Under the pieces are notes generated by a model, which ran no database searches, was not told the origin of the DNA, and saw only the letters and a program-made list of their open reading frames with translations. From Cristatella mucedo (lineage: Eukaryota > Bryozoa > Phylactolaemata > Cristatellidae), in contig WPIO01000168.1 of the NCBI GenBank assembly GCA_009760855.2, positions 1 through 47,500 on the forward strand: a stretch of 47,500 nt of DNA, written 5' to 3'. Position 1 is the stretch's first letter, and every line of letters begins with the position of its first letter. Shown here one piece after another: positions 9,587 to 19,641 of this stretch. The translations under genes were made by a program, and so were the position numbers.

Positions 9587-9896
9587 TGTAGTTTGGTTCG
9601 CACATCAGAGAGCCAGCTGATGAACAATGCCAACGGTTTATCGCACAAGGCACGGAGCAGCAAGACGCACGACTGCCTTCGCCCCCTTCTCACTCTCTAG
9701 TCTCCTCTCCTCGACTCCGGCTGTCCCTTGGCCCACCCCGATGGTGAATCCACCATCTGCTGTTTACCAGGGGTTGTCAGCCTGTGTCAATGCCTCATTA
9801 GAAGCGGACCACAGCTGTGCACAGGGCCCTCTCGAGGATGCTCCCACCAGCTGTTGAGAAAAGGAGCTGTACCAGCCCGCATGCAATCGAACTACA
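9587..9896 (-). mobile_element. solo LTR inserted in LINE-B
   Basis: 310-bp insert with TG...CA termini and a short terminal inverted repeat (TGTAGTT / AACTACA). Flanks are AAACT on the left and CTACT on the right, where intact LINE-B reads ...TATGCTACTCACTACC; this fits a 5-bp target duplication of CTACT whose left copy has mutated. The end TGTAGTTTG also starts the LTRs at 5550 and 7164, suggesting a related family in the same orientation. The strand is assigned by that similarity only. Confidence 0.6.
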
Positions 9897-10095
9897 CTAC
9901 TCACTACCTCAACTGGTCTCCAGACTCAGCTATGCTTCTCGCCTTCCCTTTGTGGCATGCGATGAAGGCTGTTAGCTACCGAAGTCGTACCGCAAGCCGC
10001 TTAGGCTGTGAGTTTCCTATACAAAACTCTTCTGCGAAATACCACATTATCTTTCTAGCTTGGTGGAAAGGCAGACGGAGTTATATTATATTAGA
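9897..10095 (+). mobile_element. LINE-B fragment, right part
   Basis: Resumes the copy interrupted at 9586: ACTACCTCAACTGG, the GCCGCTTAGGCTGTGAGT segment, the ACAAAACTCTTCTGCG segment and a 3' end near GGCAGACGGAGTTATATT. Confidence 0.8.
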
Positions 10096-10151
10096 TTGCT
10101 TAGACATTAGGCATATCGCCACTTACCATTGAACCATGCTTCTGTTACAGC

Positions 10152-10415
10152 ATGTTTGAAGGGGGTAGAAAGAGATTAAGTTCTCTGAAGGTGCTATACA
10201 ACGACCTACTTAGGAATGCAGACATGGGTAGAGTGTCTCTGCTTGTTTTGCTCGATCTTTCGGCAGCTTTTGATACCATAGATCACAAAGTACTTCTAGA
10301 GCGCCTCTCATTTCGCCTGGGCATCACTGGCACTGCTCTGCAGTGGTTCAGGTCCTATCTCAGTGGGAGACTCCTGAGTATTGACATGAATGGACAAAGA
10401 TCATCTGAAGTATTA
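10152..10415 (+). mobile_element. LINE-A tail fused to LINE-A reverse-transcriptase piece
   Basis: Starts with a LINE-A/SINE-1 type tail (AGAAAGAGATTAAGTTCTCT, GAAGGTGCTATACAA) and runs without a gap into the internal LINE-A coding segment LYNDLLRNADMGRVSLLVLL, motif A LLDLSAAFDTIDH, to about SYLSGRL. The seven bases TATACAA at the joint occur in both parents, so the join could be template switching or recombination. It ends at about 10415, where minus-strand LINE-B begins. Confidence 0.75.
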
Positions 10416-12247
10416 AAGCTTCTGTGGCCAACTGTCTTTAAGCAGAGGAATGGCACAGCTAATTTATTGTCCACACAGGACCTGAGGGCGCGAACAGGCT
10501 GAAACTGATGCAGCAGTTCAGCTAGGTATGAAGGAGCCAAGCAATTGCAGGCCTTGTGGGTCAGCATAAGAACTTTGCTCTGTATCCTTTGCTCAACCGG
10601 CAACCATCCTAGCTCTTCCAGCAAAGGTGACACGTGCTCAAACCACTGGGACTTGAAGACCAGCCTTGCAGCCATATTCATAGTCCGCTGTAGTGGCATA
10701 ATAGCTTTCTTTGGTAGCCCAGCCAAAAGGGAATTACAATAATCAAGCCGAGACAGAACTAAAGAGCTAGTTAAATTTTTTACAAGCCACTGTGGGAGAC
10801 AGCTTCTAATCTTGGATAGGCATCGGGTGTGATGGCTAGCTGTAGAGGCAGTCTTTTGAATCAAGCTTTTGAAATTGAGGCAGCTGTCGAACACGACACT
10901 TAGATTACGAGCACGTGGTGAAGGTCGCACAATAGCATCACCTATTAGAAGAGCAAAGCCTTTTAATCCAGCCAAACGCTTAGGGTGTCCTATGAGAAGC
11001 AGTTCGGTTTTATCGTCATTTAACTTCAGGAAGTTTTCCGACATCCAGGATCGAATATCGGGAAGGCAAGCATTCAGTTTCTCAGTTGCTCCAGCAGATT
11101 CCGACGGTTTAAATGACAAATACAACTGAGTATCGTCAGTATAGAAGTGATATCCTATTCTATGGGCCTTAATCACTTTTCCCAGAGATTGTGAATAAAT
11201 GGAGAACAGCAAGGGACCAAGTACAGACCCTTGAAGGACACCACAGGTGACCCTTCTCATGTCTGAGACCTGACCCCCAAACGACACGGATTGAACACGA
11301 TCAGACAAGTATGATTTAAACCATGCCAGTGCTTCGTCTGACAGACCGATCGTTGTTCTCAATCGTTCAAGCAGATCATCGTGATCAATGTTGTTGAAGG
11401 CAGCTGACAGATCTAGCAGAGCTAGGGCAGTGACATTCCCGTCGTCGTTGCCACGTATATTGTCAATGTTAACACGGAGGAGAGCAGTTTCAGTAGAGTG
11501 CTGCCTCTTGAAACCTGATTGAAATGTTTCTGACATTCCATTATTTTCAACATGTTCAACTAGCTGCTTAGCAACAATTTTTTCAAGAATCTTTGATAAG
11601 AACAGAAGAAGGGAAACTGGACGATAGTTTGCTAGGACCTCTGTGTCTAATCCAGGTTTTTTAATGATAGGTCTAACGATTGCCGATTTGAAGGACTTGG
11701 GGACGACCCCTTTTCCCAAAGAAGCATTAAAAATCTTGGTTATGGCAGGGCTAAGATGGTCTGCAAGTGAAGACCACAGAGATGAAGGTATAGGGTCTTG
11801 AGGAGACGAGCTCTTTTTGTTTGACCTTATTAAGGCAGCCACATCACAGGCAGAAACATCAGAGAACCTTTTAAGAGAGGTCATAGGTTGAGGAACGGCG
11901 ATTGTTTTGGTCGGAGGGGGCTTAATGGAGGCACGAATGTGCACAATTTTTTCAGTAAAGAAGGCTGAAAACTTTTCGGCAGAGCCCTTAATATCTGGGG
12001 AGTCAGACCTGGCAGCATTGGCCAGTAAATGGTTTACTGTCTTATAAATCTGTTTAGTGTCCGACTGGCAGGAATTCAGTTCTCTAATGAAAAAAGAAGC
12101 CCTGGCTTTTTTAAGCTTTCGGGTGTAAACTCGAAGGAAGTCTTTAAAATTGACTAGGTCTGCCTCAGACCCCGATTTCTTGAAACGACGTTCCAGCCTG
12201 CGCTTAACACGGCGCATCTTAAGGAGTTTTTTGTAAATTGAAAGCAA
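10355..12247 (-). CDS. LINE-B reverse transcriptase, 630-codon frame lacking the native C-terminus
   Basis: Non-LTR (CR1/L2-type) reverse transcriptase, part of the LINE-B copy at about 10416-12341. In order: a basic linker (KKLLKMRRVKRRLERRFKK); RT fingers around PIIKKPGLDTEVLANYRPVS; motif A ALLDLSAAFNNIDHDDLL; motif B GVLQGSVLGPLLFSIYS; motif C YTDDTQLYLSF (catalytic DD kept, Ala of YADD replaced by Thr); NFLKLNDDKTELLLIGHPKR; thumb/C-terminal SRLDYCNSLLAGLPKKA and ELGWLPVEQRIQSKV. The usual end of the family (RLWNSLPQFL onward) is replaced after KTVGHRSF by sequence from the plus-strand LINE-A piece. The first codon is not a real start: the better upstream frame (DKHAPVRSIRVQN) joins by a frameshift near 12245. 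Transposon origin; mobility unlikely. Confidence 0.85.
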   Translation of the reverse strand: MLSIYKKLLKMRRVKRRLERRFKKSGSEADLVNFKDFLRVYTRKLKKARASFFIRELNSCQSDTKQIYKTVNHLLANAARSDSPDIKGSAEKFSAFFTEKIVHIRASIKPPPTKTIAVPQPMTSLKRFSDVSACDVAALIRSNKKSSSPQDPIPSSLWSSLADHLSPAITKIFNASLGKGVVPKSFKSAIVRPIIKKPGLDTEVLANYRPVSLLLFLSKILEKIVAKQLVEHVENNGMSETFQSGFKRQHSTETALLRVNIDNIRGNDDGNVTALALLDLSAAFNNIDHDDLLERLRTTIGLSDEALAWFKSYLSDRVQSVSFGGQVSDMRRVTCGVLQGSVLGPLLFSIYSQSLGKVIKAHRIGYHFYTDDTQLYLSFKPSESAGATEKLNACLPDIRSWMSENFLKLNDDKTELLLIGHPKRLAGLKGFALLIGDAIVRPSPRARNLSVVFDSCLNFKSLIQKTASTASHHTRCLSKIRSCLPQWLVKNLTSSLVLSRLDYCNSLLAGLPKKAIMPLQRTMNMAARLVFKSQWFEHVSPLLEELGWLPVEQRIQSKVLMLTHKACNCLAPSYLAELLHQFQPVRALRSCVDNKLAVPFLCLKTVGHRSFNTSDDLCPFMSILRSLPLR

Positions 12248-12341
12248 TCTCGACGATTTTGAACACGGATAGAGCGAACGGGAGCATGCTTGTCAAGATC
12301 ACTCCTAAGTGTCATGTTCATCGCATCAATAAAGGGTTTAT

Positions 12342-12389
12342 AAGGAGATTCAGTTGTCTGAGAGAGCTATATGAATGTACTATAATTTA
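12342..12389 (+). mobile_element. LINE-A/SINE-type tail relic
   Basis: AAGGAGATTCAGTTGTCTGA, then GAGCTATATGAATGTACTATAA resembles the second half of the LINE-A/SINE-1 tail hairpin plus AT-rich tail. It lies between opposing LINE-B copies. Confidence 0.45.
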
Positions 12390-12391
12390 TT

Positions 12392-13052
12392 CTTAACTAG
12401 CTCCTTTGTCCTGTCTTGGCTTGATTATTGTAATTCTCTTAAGGCTGGGCTACCAGAGAAAGCAACTAGGCCACTGCAGCTGGCTATGAACGTGGCTGCA
12501 AGGCTAGCTTGCAAATCCCCGAGGTTTGACCATATGTCTTCTTTGATAATAGAGCTAGGATGGCTGCCGGTTGATCAACGGATACTAAGCAAAGTTCTTA
12601 CGCTGACACACAAGACCCACCAACGCTCGGCTCTTCCACACCTAGCTGAACTGCTATAACAGTTTCAGCCTCCTCGTGCTCTCGGCTGTACGGACAAAAA
12701 ATTAGCTGTACCATTCCTTAGTTTAAAGACCGTTATCGAAAGAAGCTTTAGCTCTGCAGGTCCTAGACTGTGGAGCTTGCTTCCAGGATTCTTACGAAAC
12801 GAAAATTACCCTCCTGCTGCCGACTACGGCACATCCTTTCGCGCGGTCCTGAGCTGCTACTTCCATGCTACTCACTACCTCAACTGCTCTCCTGCCTCTG
12901 CTATGCTTCCCACTTTCTCTTGGTTGTGTGAGATGAAGTCTGTTGGCTTCTGAATGCGTACCGAAAGCCGCTTAGCTACAAAAAGCTCTCCTGCGTAACA
13001 CCCACATAGTCTTTATGACTCTGTGGAGTTATAGACGGAGTCACATTATTAT
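12392..13052 (+). mobile_element. LINE-B 3' fragment with 3' end
   Basis: Covers the LDYCNSL segment through the ELGWLPVDQRI and RLWSLLPG region, the 3' UTR and the terminal GGAGTTATAGACGGAGTCAC followed by ATTATTATTAG. One of the best copies of the LINE-B 3' end. The frame is broken (for example a stop after HLAELL). Confidence 0.85.
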
Positions 13053-13227
13053 TAGATATCTTCCTTTTCTAGGTACGTTACAAATACTGTTTTATTATCC
13101 GTAAAAGTTTGAAGGGAAATGATCGGGATGCTCATAGCTGGGCGCCGGTTTCAGGTGGGGCAGGGAGAACGTAGTCATTCTGCTGCTGACAGCGTGGGGC
13201 AGAGGGTGGGAAGCGAATGAGTTCTGT

Positions 13228-13400
13228 AATAATAAAAATAATAATACATTTGCATAGCGCCCTCAGACAACTCAATCTCTTTCTAGACACTTTTCATATT
13301 CTGTAAAGGAACCATTCCCTTTGCAGCAAAGAATATGAAGCGCCTAGAGAGAGAGATATTTAGTTCTCTGAGGGCGCTTTATCAAGTGCATTATTATTAT
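13228..13400. repeat. inverted pair of LINE-A tails (imperfect palindrome)
   Basis: A minus-strand LINE-A tail (13228-13318, starting with the ATT-tail complement) is followed within a few bases by a plus-strand tail (13322-13400, ending GTGCATTATTATTATTG). Both carry the same rare variant, TTCATATTC facing GAATATGAA, where other copies have the complement of AATGTAAA. The minus-strand 3' UTR continues beyond the second tail. Confidence 0.75.
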
Positions 13401-13545
13401 TGTCGTATGGTTAAAGGCAAGCTGCACAATGTCAATAGTGATAGCATGGTTAGCGGTGACATGCACAGCAGCAGCATGCGAATACGGTCAGTGGCAGCAT
13501 GCGCAGTTGCAGCGCAAGAGCACAAAAGGCGAATAGAATTTACGC
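13401..13545 (-). mobile_element. LINE-A 3' UTR continuation
   Basis: Reverse-strand LINE-A 3' UTR landmarks (GGTTAGCGGTGACATGCACA, GTCAGTGGCAGCATGCGCAG) continue the copy whose tail is at 13228-13318. The plus-strand tail at 13322-13400 is inserted between them. Confidence 0.7.
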
Positions 13546-13559
13546 CCGACCATTTTGGC

Positions 13560-14500
13560 AAGCGGCGCGTACTAGTCGACGAGTCATTGCGGTAGCGCCG
13601 CTGTAATCTGAAATCGCCGTTTCGACGCTGCATCGCATATGCAAGCTCTAACATAGAGCCCAGTCATGCAGCGGGTGTTCTTTCGAGCGGCGACCCGCCA
13701 CTCACAAACAAACCCGGCTCAGGTCCGACCGGCAGCGGGGCTCCGCAAGGGCCGCTCTGGAGGCGGAGCGCAGTGAAACCGGATGTGGTTGGAGCTTGCC
13801 CTCTCCTGCGCGAGCGACGCTTCCCGTATGCATCAGCGAACGCGACCGCCGGACGCCCGCCATATAGCTTCCGGCTCGCATTTCGACCGAGGTATTTTCG
13901 GCGACGCCTAAGCGGGCTCCGCGCGCTTGTGGCCGCTGGACTCGTGCGGGTGCGTACATCGGGCATTGCGCATCCGGCTATCGCGCGCTCCGAGAGCGGC
14001 CGCGCTCGGCCGGCGTCGCGTCGGAAGTCGGTGGAGAGGCGTAGCTGTAGGCATTGCTCTCCGCGGCTCTTCCTGGTCCGCTTCCGCGAGCGCTCAGGCG
14101 GCGAGCGCGCGACGCTTGGCGACGCCCGGACGCCGCCAAGCGTCGGTTGCGGCCGCGCGTTCTAGCTGGCTTTTCGCTGTCGCGACGAGCGCAGCGTTCG
14201 CGCGCGCCGCGAGCGCAGGATGGGATGGGGGAGGCGTTGCCGACGACCGTGCGCCCTGCAGCCTCCTCCTGTCGCTGGCATTCGACTCTTAGCTGGAGAG
14301 AGATGTGCTTTAGCCACCGCCCCGCATAGCTGTGATCGCCTGTTTGAATCGGCGCCTGCGTCTTCGAGATGCCTTTTGCGGTACGAATCGCCTTCGAACG
14401 CCGTGGCGGCATCAGCGGCAAAGCACTCGGATTGCACCAGAACGGTTTGCTGACCCAGCTAGTCGCAGCCTTGAAGGTCGGGCTGCCTCTTCCGCCGCCA
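13560..14500. other. GC-rich, CpG-dense block
   Basis: About 0.9 kb of CpG-rich DNA with overlapping Arg/Ala-rich open frames on both strands (up to 147 codons). None has a recognisable domain, and simultaneous openness on both strands points to composition. It is a candidate CpG-island promoter or non-coding first exon, possibly for the plus-strand WIP gene, whose first coding exon has a splice acceptor upstream. That link is inference. Confidence 0.35.
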
Positions 14501-15009
14501 GGCCAGCCTGATGCAGCGAGGACTGCAAGCCGGTCTGTCTCTGTCTCTCACTCTCTCTCTCTCTCTTCCCCTCGCAGATTCCCGAAGGAACAGCTGATCA
14601 GCGTTCCCCGTGGCATGCCTCAAAGCAGTCTGTTTGAGTTGAAATAGCCGCTCTCCGATCGGGCAGCTGCTCTCCGGTAAACGTTTACCGGAAGCAGTAG
14701 GGCGTGGCTGGCGATGTGTCCGTTCGGGCTTGATTCAGACTCGTCGATTTGAGAGTGATAGGTGAGGAACGGCTCAGCCATCTGGGTCAGTAGAGCAGGT
14801 GGCTCCGCGGGGCCTGCCTCCTCTTCCGCTCCCCTTAAAGGGTTAGCTGCTCAGATGGGTTATGGCCGGTGTCAGAAACTGACAAGCGAGTGACGAGACC
14901 TTAAAAGTCGACACGATACTTGTTCGCATTGCCAGTGCAGGGTGTAGTAAAGTCGGTAATGCAGTAGTTAAGAGGCTCGCAACAGAAGCAAGCCTAGCCA
15001 TGTATTTAT
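14501..15009. other. unassigned; CT tract ending in an acceptor-like CCTCGCAG
   Basis: A (CT)n tract at about 14534-14573 runs into CCCTCGCAG at 14578, the form of a splice acceptor. The following 68 nt are open in the frame of 14369-14647 but show no family similarity. No exon is claimed. Confidence 0.3.
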
Positions 15010-15258
15010 CACAGCATTTAATGGGTCCTTGTGATGCGTCCTTTGCGTGCTAATGCATGCTCACACTGTGCATGTTGCCAATAACAATATTTGCATGCTG
15101 ACCCTGTGCATGTCGCCTCTATTCATGTTATGCTTGTTGTCATTGAGCATGCTATCACTAACCATTTGACCCTGCTTCATTTGCAGCAAATTTAAAGTGT
15201 CCGAAAATATATTGGGTTCTCTGAGGGCGCTATAACAAATGTATTATTATTATTAGTA
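15010..15258 (+). mobile_element. LINE-A 3' UTR and tail
   Basis: CAGCATTTAATGGGTCCTTG, the TGCATGCTGACCCTGTGCAT block, ATTTGCAGCAAATTTAAAG, a decayed hairpin (GTGTCCGAAAATATATTGGG, TTCTCTGAGGGCGC) and (ATT)n. Five-prime truncated just after the end of the coding region. Confidence 0.85.
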
Positions 15259-15727
15259 CCGCACGGAAAAGTTTCAGCTGAACTCGTGTTTCAGCTTGAA
15301 GAGTGCTGCAGTCGTGTCATGTGCCAGGTGGTTACTATAGCTGACTTGCTAGAGTAGCTGGTGGCCTCGATGGCCCTGTGTCGGCATCGCTTCCGTTAGC
15401 TGCCGCTCTGCCCGTCTGAAGGAAAAAGCAGTTGCCCGAAAGAAGTACGGCTAGCACAAGTCCACATGCACTTTTAAAGGCACAACCTCGAGCTCACGGC
15501 TGTGCCAGTGTATGGCTTCTTCTCACGTGGAGGAAGGGCTTAACTCGTGTCAACCCGAGTTGCTGGACATGCTCCTTGATAGGGTGCTCCAGTTATAAAC
15601 CGGTGAACGGACGACTGGCACGACGACCGTACATTTATTGAGCAACGTCATTCCGGTAAAAGTTTTTCGTACAGCTGCTGCTGTACGACTCTGAAAATGA
15701 AATTATGTAGTATTAATGATCGTAATA
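15259..15727. other. no recognisable feature
   Basis: No repeat family or coding signature recognised. Confidence 0.4.
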
Positions 15728-15790
15728 CTTCGTTTAGTGCTCACAGTGAACTTAGTCTCTTTCTAGGCACTGTACGGATGCTGTAATCGT
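15728..15790 (-). mobile_element. LINE-A tail relic
   Basis: GAACTTAGTCTCTTTCTAGG and CACTGTACGGATGCTGTAAT match the complement of the LINE-A tail; the ATT tract is lost. Confidence 0.55.
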
Positions 15791-16014
15791 AGTCGGGTTA
15801 TTTCTATTTCTTTGACGATTTCTCCGACTCCCTTGTATCTTCTCCTCCTCCTCCACCTTTCCAAGTCCAAAAAAACTAGTACTTCCAGCCATTGTTGGTT
15901 GGATAGGTGGCAGAGGTGGTAGGACGGAATAACTGCTCAAAAAGGTCTTAGCCAAGGGGTACAGAGCATTCACTCCATACTCGGTCATTTGTGTGTTCAC
16001 TTGAAAAGGGTTGG

Positions 16015-16090
16015 TTGCACAGATAAGGCTCTCCTACTGCTGTATACAAATATGAAGCTGCTGAATCAGCTGAACTATGCTTTTACTTTC
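16015..16090 (+). mobile_element. SINE-2 3' part
   Basis: GATAAGGCTCTCCTACTGCT, GTATACAAATATGAAGCTGC and TGAATCAGCTGA match the SINE-2 tail (CTGCTATACAAATGAAGC, AAATCAGCTA). The tRNA-like head is missing. Confidence 0.5.
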
Positions 16091-16365
16091 GTTTGTGTTT
16101 GCTTTGAGGAATCAGTCGATTGATTGATGCCTTTTTCTTTAGTATTACTCACCGAAAAGAATTACTCCAGACACGAACCTCCACCATTTCAAAAGTCAGC
16201 ATTCAGCCGAGGTATCCAGTCAATTGTTGGTGAGTATGCTAGTGTATTGCGAGCATTGCACAGGATGTTTTTGCGGAACTGAGCATCCCCCTCCTCCTTC
16301 CCTCTCACCTCTCTCCCCCTGCACACTGGCTCTAGCTGAGAGCAGTGTCCCCCACTGCCCTCAGG

Positions 16366-16408
16366 TCAGTTCTCTCTCCCTCTCTCTCTCTCTCTCTCTC
16401 CCTCCCTC

Positions 16409-16488
<80 letters not shown>
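16366..16488. repeat. (CT)n microsatellite
   Basis: About 120 bp of CT repeats with a few CCT interruptions on the left and a pure tract on the right. Confidence 0.95.
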
Positions 16489-16491
<3 letters not shown>

Positions 16492-17599
16492 AGCTTGGCG
16501 GCCTGCAGTATTCACCAAAGTGCACCAGTCTGCCTTGTTGCCTGCTGGCCTAAATGATTCGGCTGGAGGCTGCTGTTAGCCACGAGCGGTCCTTGCATGC
16601 TACGCTGCTCAATTTACTGGACTACCCTGGCCAGGGCAGCGCCCATCGGCCGTCTTTGTTCAGGGTCTGACGAAATCGGCTTGGGCCAGCTGGTCCACTG
16701 ATCGGTCCGAATGTAGCCGATTTCGCTCGGCTCGGTTTGCTGCTATGCGCCTGCCCAAGCCGGCGACTTAGTCTCGGTGCCTGTTGTAGAGCCCGAGGCA
16801 CACCTCACCCTGCCCAGCGGCTGACAGCTATTGAAACTGCTTGCCCAATGCCGCGCTCCCGTAGTCGTGAAGAATCTGTGGCACCTACTACACATAGGGC
16901 CAGTCCGATTTTAGGCTCTGCTTGCGCATCTGTCCTTGAGCAGCTCGAATGCGATGTGAGTTGCACACAAACTAGATACAATGCACCTTTAGTTTATTAG
17001 TCTTTGCTGCACGAGTGAGCACTATATTTATATTCCACTGTAATTGGTTTACTGAGTCATCACTGCAGAGCACTCTTATAAGGATGCTTATGCAGGCATG
17101 ACTAAGTTTGGCAGTTCAGTCTCGGCTCCACAGGCAGCTTAGCTTAGGAAGGCCTGCAGGTAATCCTGTGCAACCTGGCTTCTGCTTTTGAGGCAGTGCC
17201 TCCAATGGAGCTTGGCTGGGCAAGGAGTGCTGTCGTGCTGGGTGACTAATCGGTGACATTTAATTCCTACTACTCGTCTGTGGCAACCCTTAGCTAAGTT
17301 CCGCTGAACACTTTTACTGCCAGCTATTATAGAGAAGTAGTGGACTCGCTGATCAATAGCCCAAAAGTGTGAATGTCTGCCAGTGGCTTTCTTTTCATCT
17401 TGTTTCAAGTAGGACTGCTGCCCATTGATTTGAATGACGACTCGGTGGAGCAATTCTCCGAATCCTTCGTTGGCCGGACTTAGCAGATTAGAGAATCCAC
17501 CCCCTCACTGCAGGACTGAAAGCTCTCATTGCCATCGCCTTCTTTTCTGCTCGTCTTTCGTCCTCCTTCGTACCTTGTACCTAAATATGTTTCGAAAGC
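16489..17599. other. no recognisable feature
   Basis: Over 1 kb with no LINE/SINE match. A 104-codon minus-strand frame (17139-17453) is the longest; I recognise no domain in it and do not call it a gene. Confidence 0.35.
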
Positions 17600-18345
17600 T
17601 AAAAAGGCCTTAAGTCTCCCAGATCTTGCGCCAAGTGTTCTCCTTATTAGGTGCGTCAACCTGTCACTACCACCATAGCAGATGTAGTAAATATGTCGCT
17701 GGCTACCGGTTAATTCCCCTCCTCTCTGAAAGTGTGATTGTCATTAAAAAATCCTAAATCGGTATCTATATTAAAAATCTACCCTATATCAAGAGTATTT
17801 GAGCAACGTTCATCCAATCTCTCTTCAGCCGTTCTTATACATGACACTTGAATGGTTGGTGGGTAAGCAATTAAATGCTTTCACCAATATGTCAGATAAA
17901 ATCTTGCTAGTAAGTTCCAATCAAGAACTGGATTTATTTATTGCGCAGAAACTGCTCTGCTTGCGATGACAATGACCTTTAGAACTAGGCTGATAATGAT
18001 AGGGCCTTCTTGATGGTACTCCTGGATTAATCAGTAGCATTTGATGCTAATTATATTGATATACTGTGATACTATTGATACATTTTCTACTGTTGACCAC
18101 CAGATCCTTATGGAGTACCTAGCCAGACGACTGAGTATCACTGGCAAAGTGCTTAACTGGGTTCGGTCCTATCTCAGTGGGAGATGTTAGAGGCTGTATA
18201 TGCAAACAGCTGCTGGTCATCTAAGGAGCTCTTAAAGTAGGTAATACCTTCGAGCTCGGTCTTGGGCTCGATTCCTTCTGCCGTCTATGCTCTCTCTCCT
18301 CGTAGCTTAATGTAATCGCCAGACACTATTTTGGCTTTCATATCC
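17600..18345 (+). mobile_element. LINE-C reverse-transcriptase relic, left part
   Basis: Old L2-like copy. Despite stops and frameshifts the order of motifs is readable: a TTTIADVVNMSLATG-like segment (compare LINE-A CITNIIDMSLASG), a motif A remnant, VDHQILMEYLARRLSITGK, a RSYLSG segment, and VIARHYFGFHIQCD just before the catalytic box. The sequence is cut at that point by 18346-20250 and continues at 20251. Confidence 0.65.
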
Positions 18346-18713
18346 AATGTGATAATAATAATGATAATAATTGCATTTGATCTAGCGCCCTCAGAGAACT
18401 CAATCTCATTCTGGGCACTTTACATTTGCTTCACAGGAAGCACGATCGCATGGTTATTGGTATCATGCTCGATAAACAGCAAGAATAACAAGGTTAGGGG
18501 GTGACATGCACAGGATCGGCATGCAAGTTTGGTTAGTGGCAGCATGTACAGTGTCAGCACACATAAGCACATAAATGATGAATCACAAATGCTGTGATAA
18601 ACAGATGCGTTTTTAGTTTCTTTTTAAATGTGGACAAGTCAAGAGACGCATGTAGAAGTGAGTTCCAGGCTTTGGGAGCATATGAACTAAAGGCACGGTC
18701 TTCAAATGATTTA

Positions 18714-18839
18714 GTATAATTCATTTGTATACCACCCTAAGAGAACTTCAAGCGCTTCACGTGTGCCTCGGGACTCGAGCCCACGACCTCAGCCTGAACT
18801 TGGTCGAGGGCGAGCACCTTAACTGCTTGACCAAACCAG
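18714..18839 (-). mobile_element. SINE-1 copy inside LINE-A
   Basis: Complement of SINE-1: ATAATTCATTTGTATACCAC tail side, GGGACTCGAGCCCACGACC (box B), ACTGCTTGACCAAACCAG (box A side). Flanks GATTTA (left) and GATTTT (right) sit where LINE-A is otherwise continuous, giving a short target duplication. Confidence 0.85.
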
Positions 18840-19438
18840 AGATTTTACGGAAGAGGTATGGGTAAACAGATTCCGAAAAGCAAGTGACACGATGCTTACC
18901 CTGGTGGGGAAATAGATGTGATAGGTAGGCTGGAACCAAACAATGAAGAGACCTAAAAGTGAGCCACAAAACCTTGAAGTCGATCTGTTACTTGACTGGG
19001 AGCCATTTGAGGTCGGCAAGAAGTGGTTTGATGTGGCAACTGCCATGCTCACGACAGACAAGCTTAGCTGCAGAGTTTTGCTGTAACCGCCTGAGTGCAC
19101 AGGCCGGTAGACCAGCAAGCAGTGAGTTACAGAAGTCAAGACAGGATGTCACAAATGCGTGGACCAATTTAGATGCCATATCCCCAGTCTAAAAAAGCCT
19201 GAATTTATAGCAATGTTATATAGTTGAACGTACTGACTTGACTGTGAAGTTGATGTGGCTGTCTAATGAAAGGTCACTTGGGAACATGACACCTAGATTT
19301 CGTGCAGATTCAACCGAAGACATGCTGGCAGAGCCGATTTTGAGAGTTAGCATTTCCAGTTTCTGAATCACGCTTGGTTTGCCCAAAACTTGTAAGTGTG
19401 TTTTATCATCATTCAATTTTAGAAAGTTTGCTGCCATC

Positions 19439-19560
19439 TGCCGAGCTGGTTTGGTCCAGAGGTAAAGGTGCTCGTCCTGACCAAGGTCTGGCTGAGGTCG
19501 TGGGCTCGAGTCCCTAGGCATATGTGAAGCGCCTGAATAGAGATAAAGTTCTCTTTGGGT
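19439..19560 (+). mobile_element. SINE-1 copy inside LINE-A
   Basis: Starts GCCGAGCTGGTTTGGTCCAG and ends in TTCTCTTTGGGTATATATA. The LINE-A sentence ...TTTGCTGCCATC|CATGTGCGGATGTC is split by it. The tail has become TA rather than ATT. Confidence 0.85.
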
Positions 19561-19591
19561 ATATATATATATATATATCCATGTGCAGATG

Positions 19592-19640
<49 letters not shown>
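19558..19640. repeat. (TA)n microsatellite holding a duplicated LINE-A segment
   Basis: Two TA tracts separated by CCATGTGCAGATGTCAT; the same word (one base different) follows the second tract as the start of the resumed LINE-A sequence. It probably marks a target duplication enlarged by TA expansion. Confidence 0.8.

Positions 19641-19641
<1 letters not shown>

Noticed and set aside
13773-14437. Overlapping 90-147 codon frames on both strands
   Set aside because: Both strands are open because of high GC; no domain, no consistent start or splice context.
16224-16557. Leu/Ser repeat protein
   Set aside because: It is translation of a (CT)n microsatellite.
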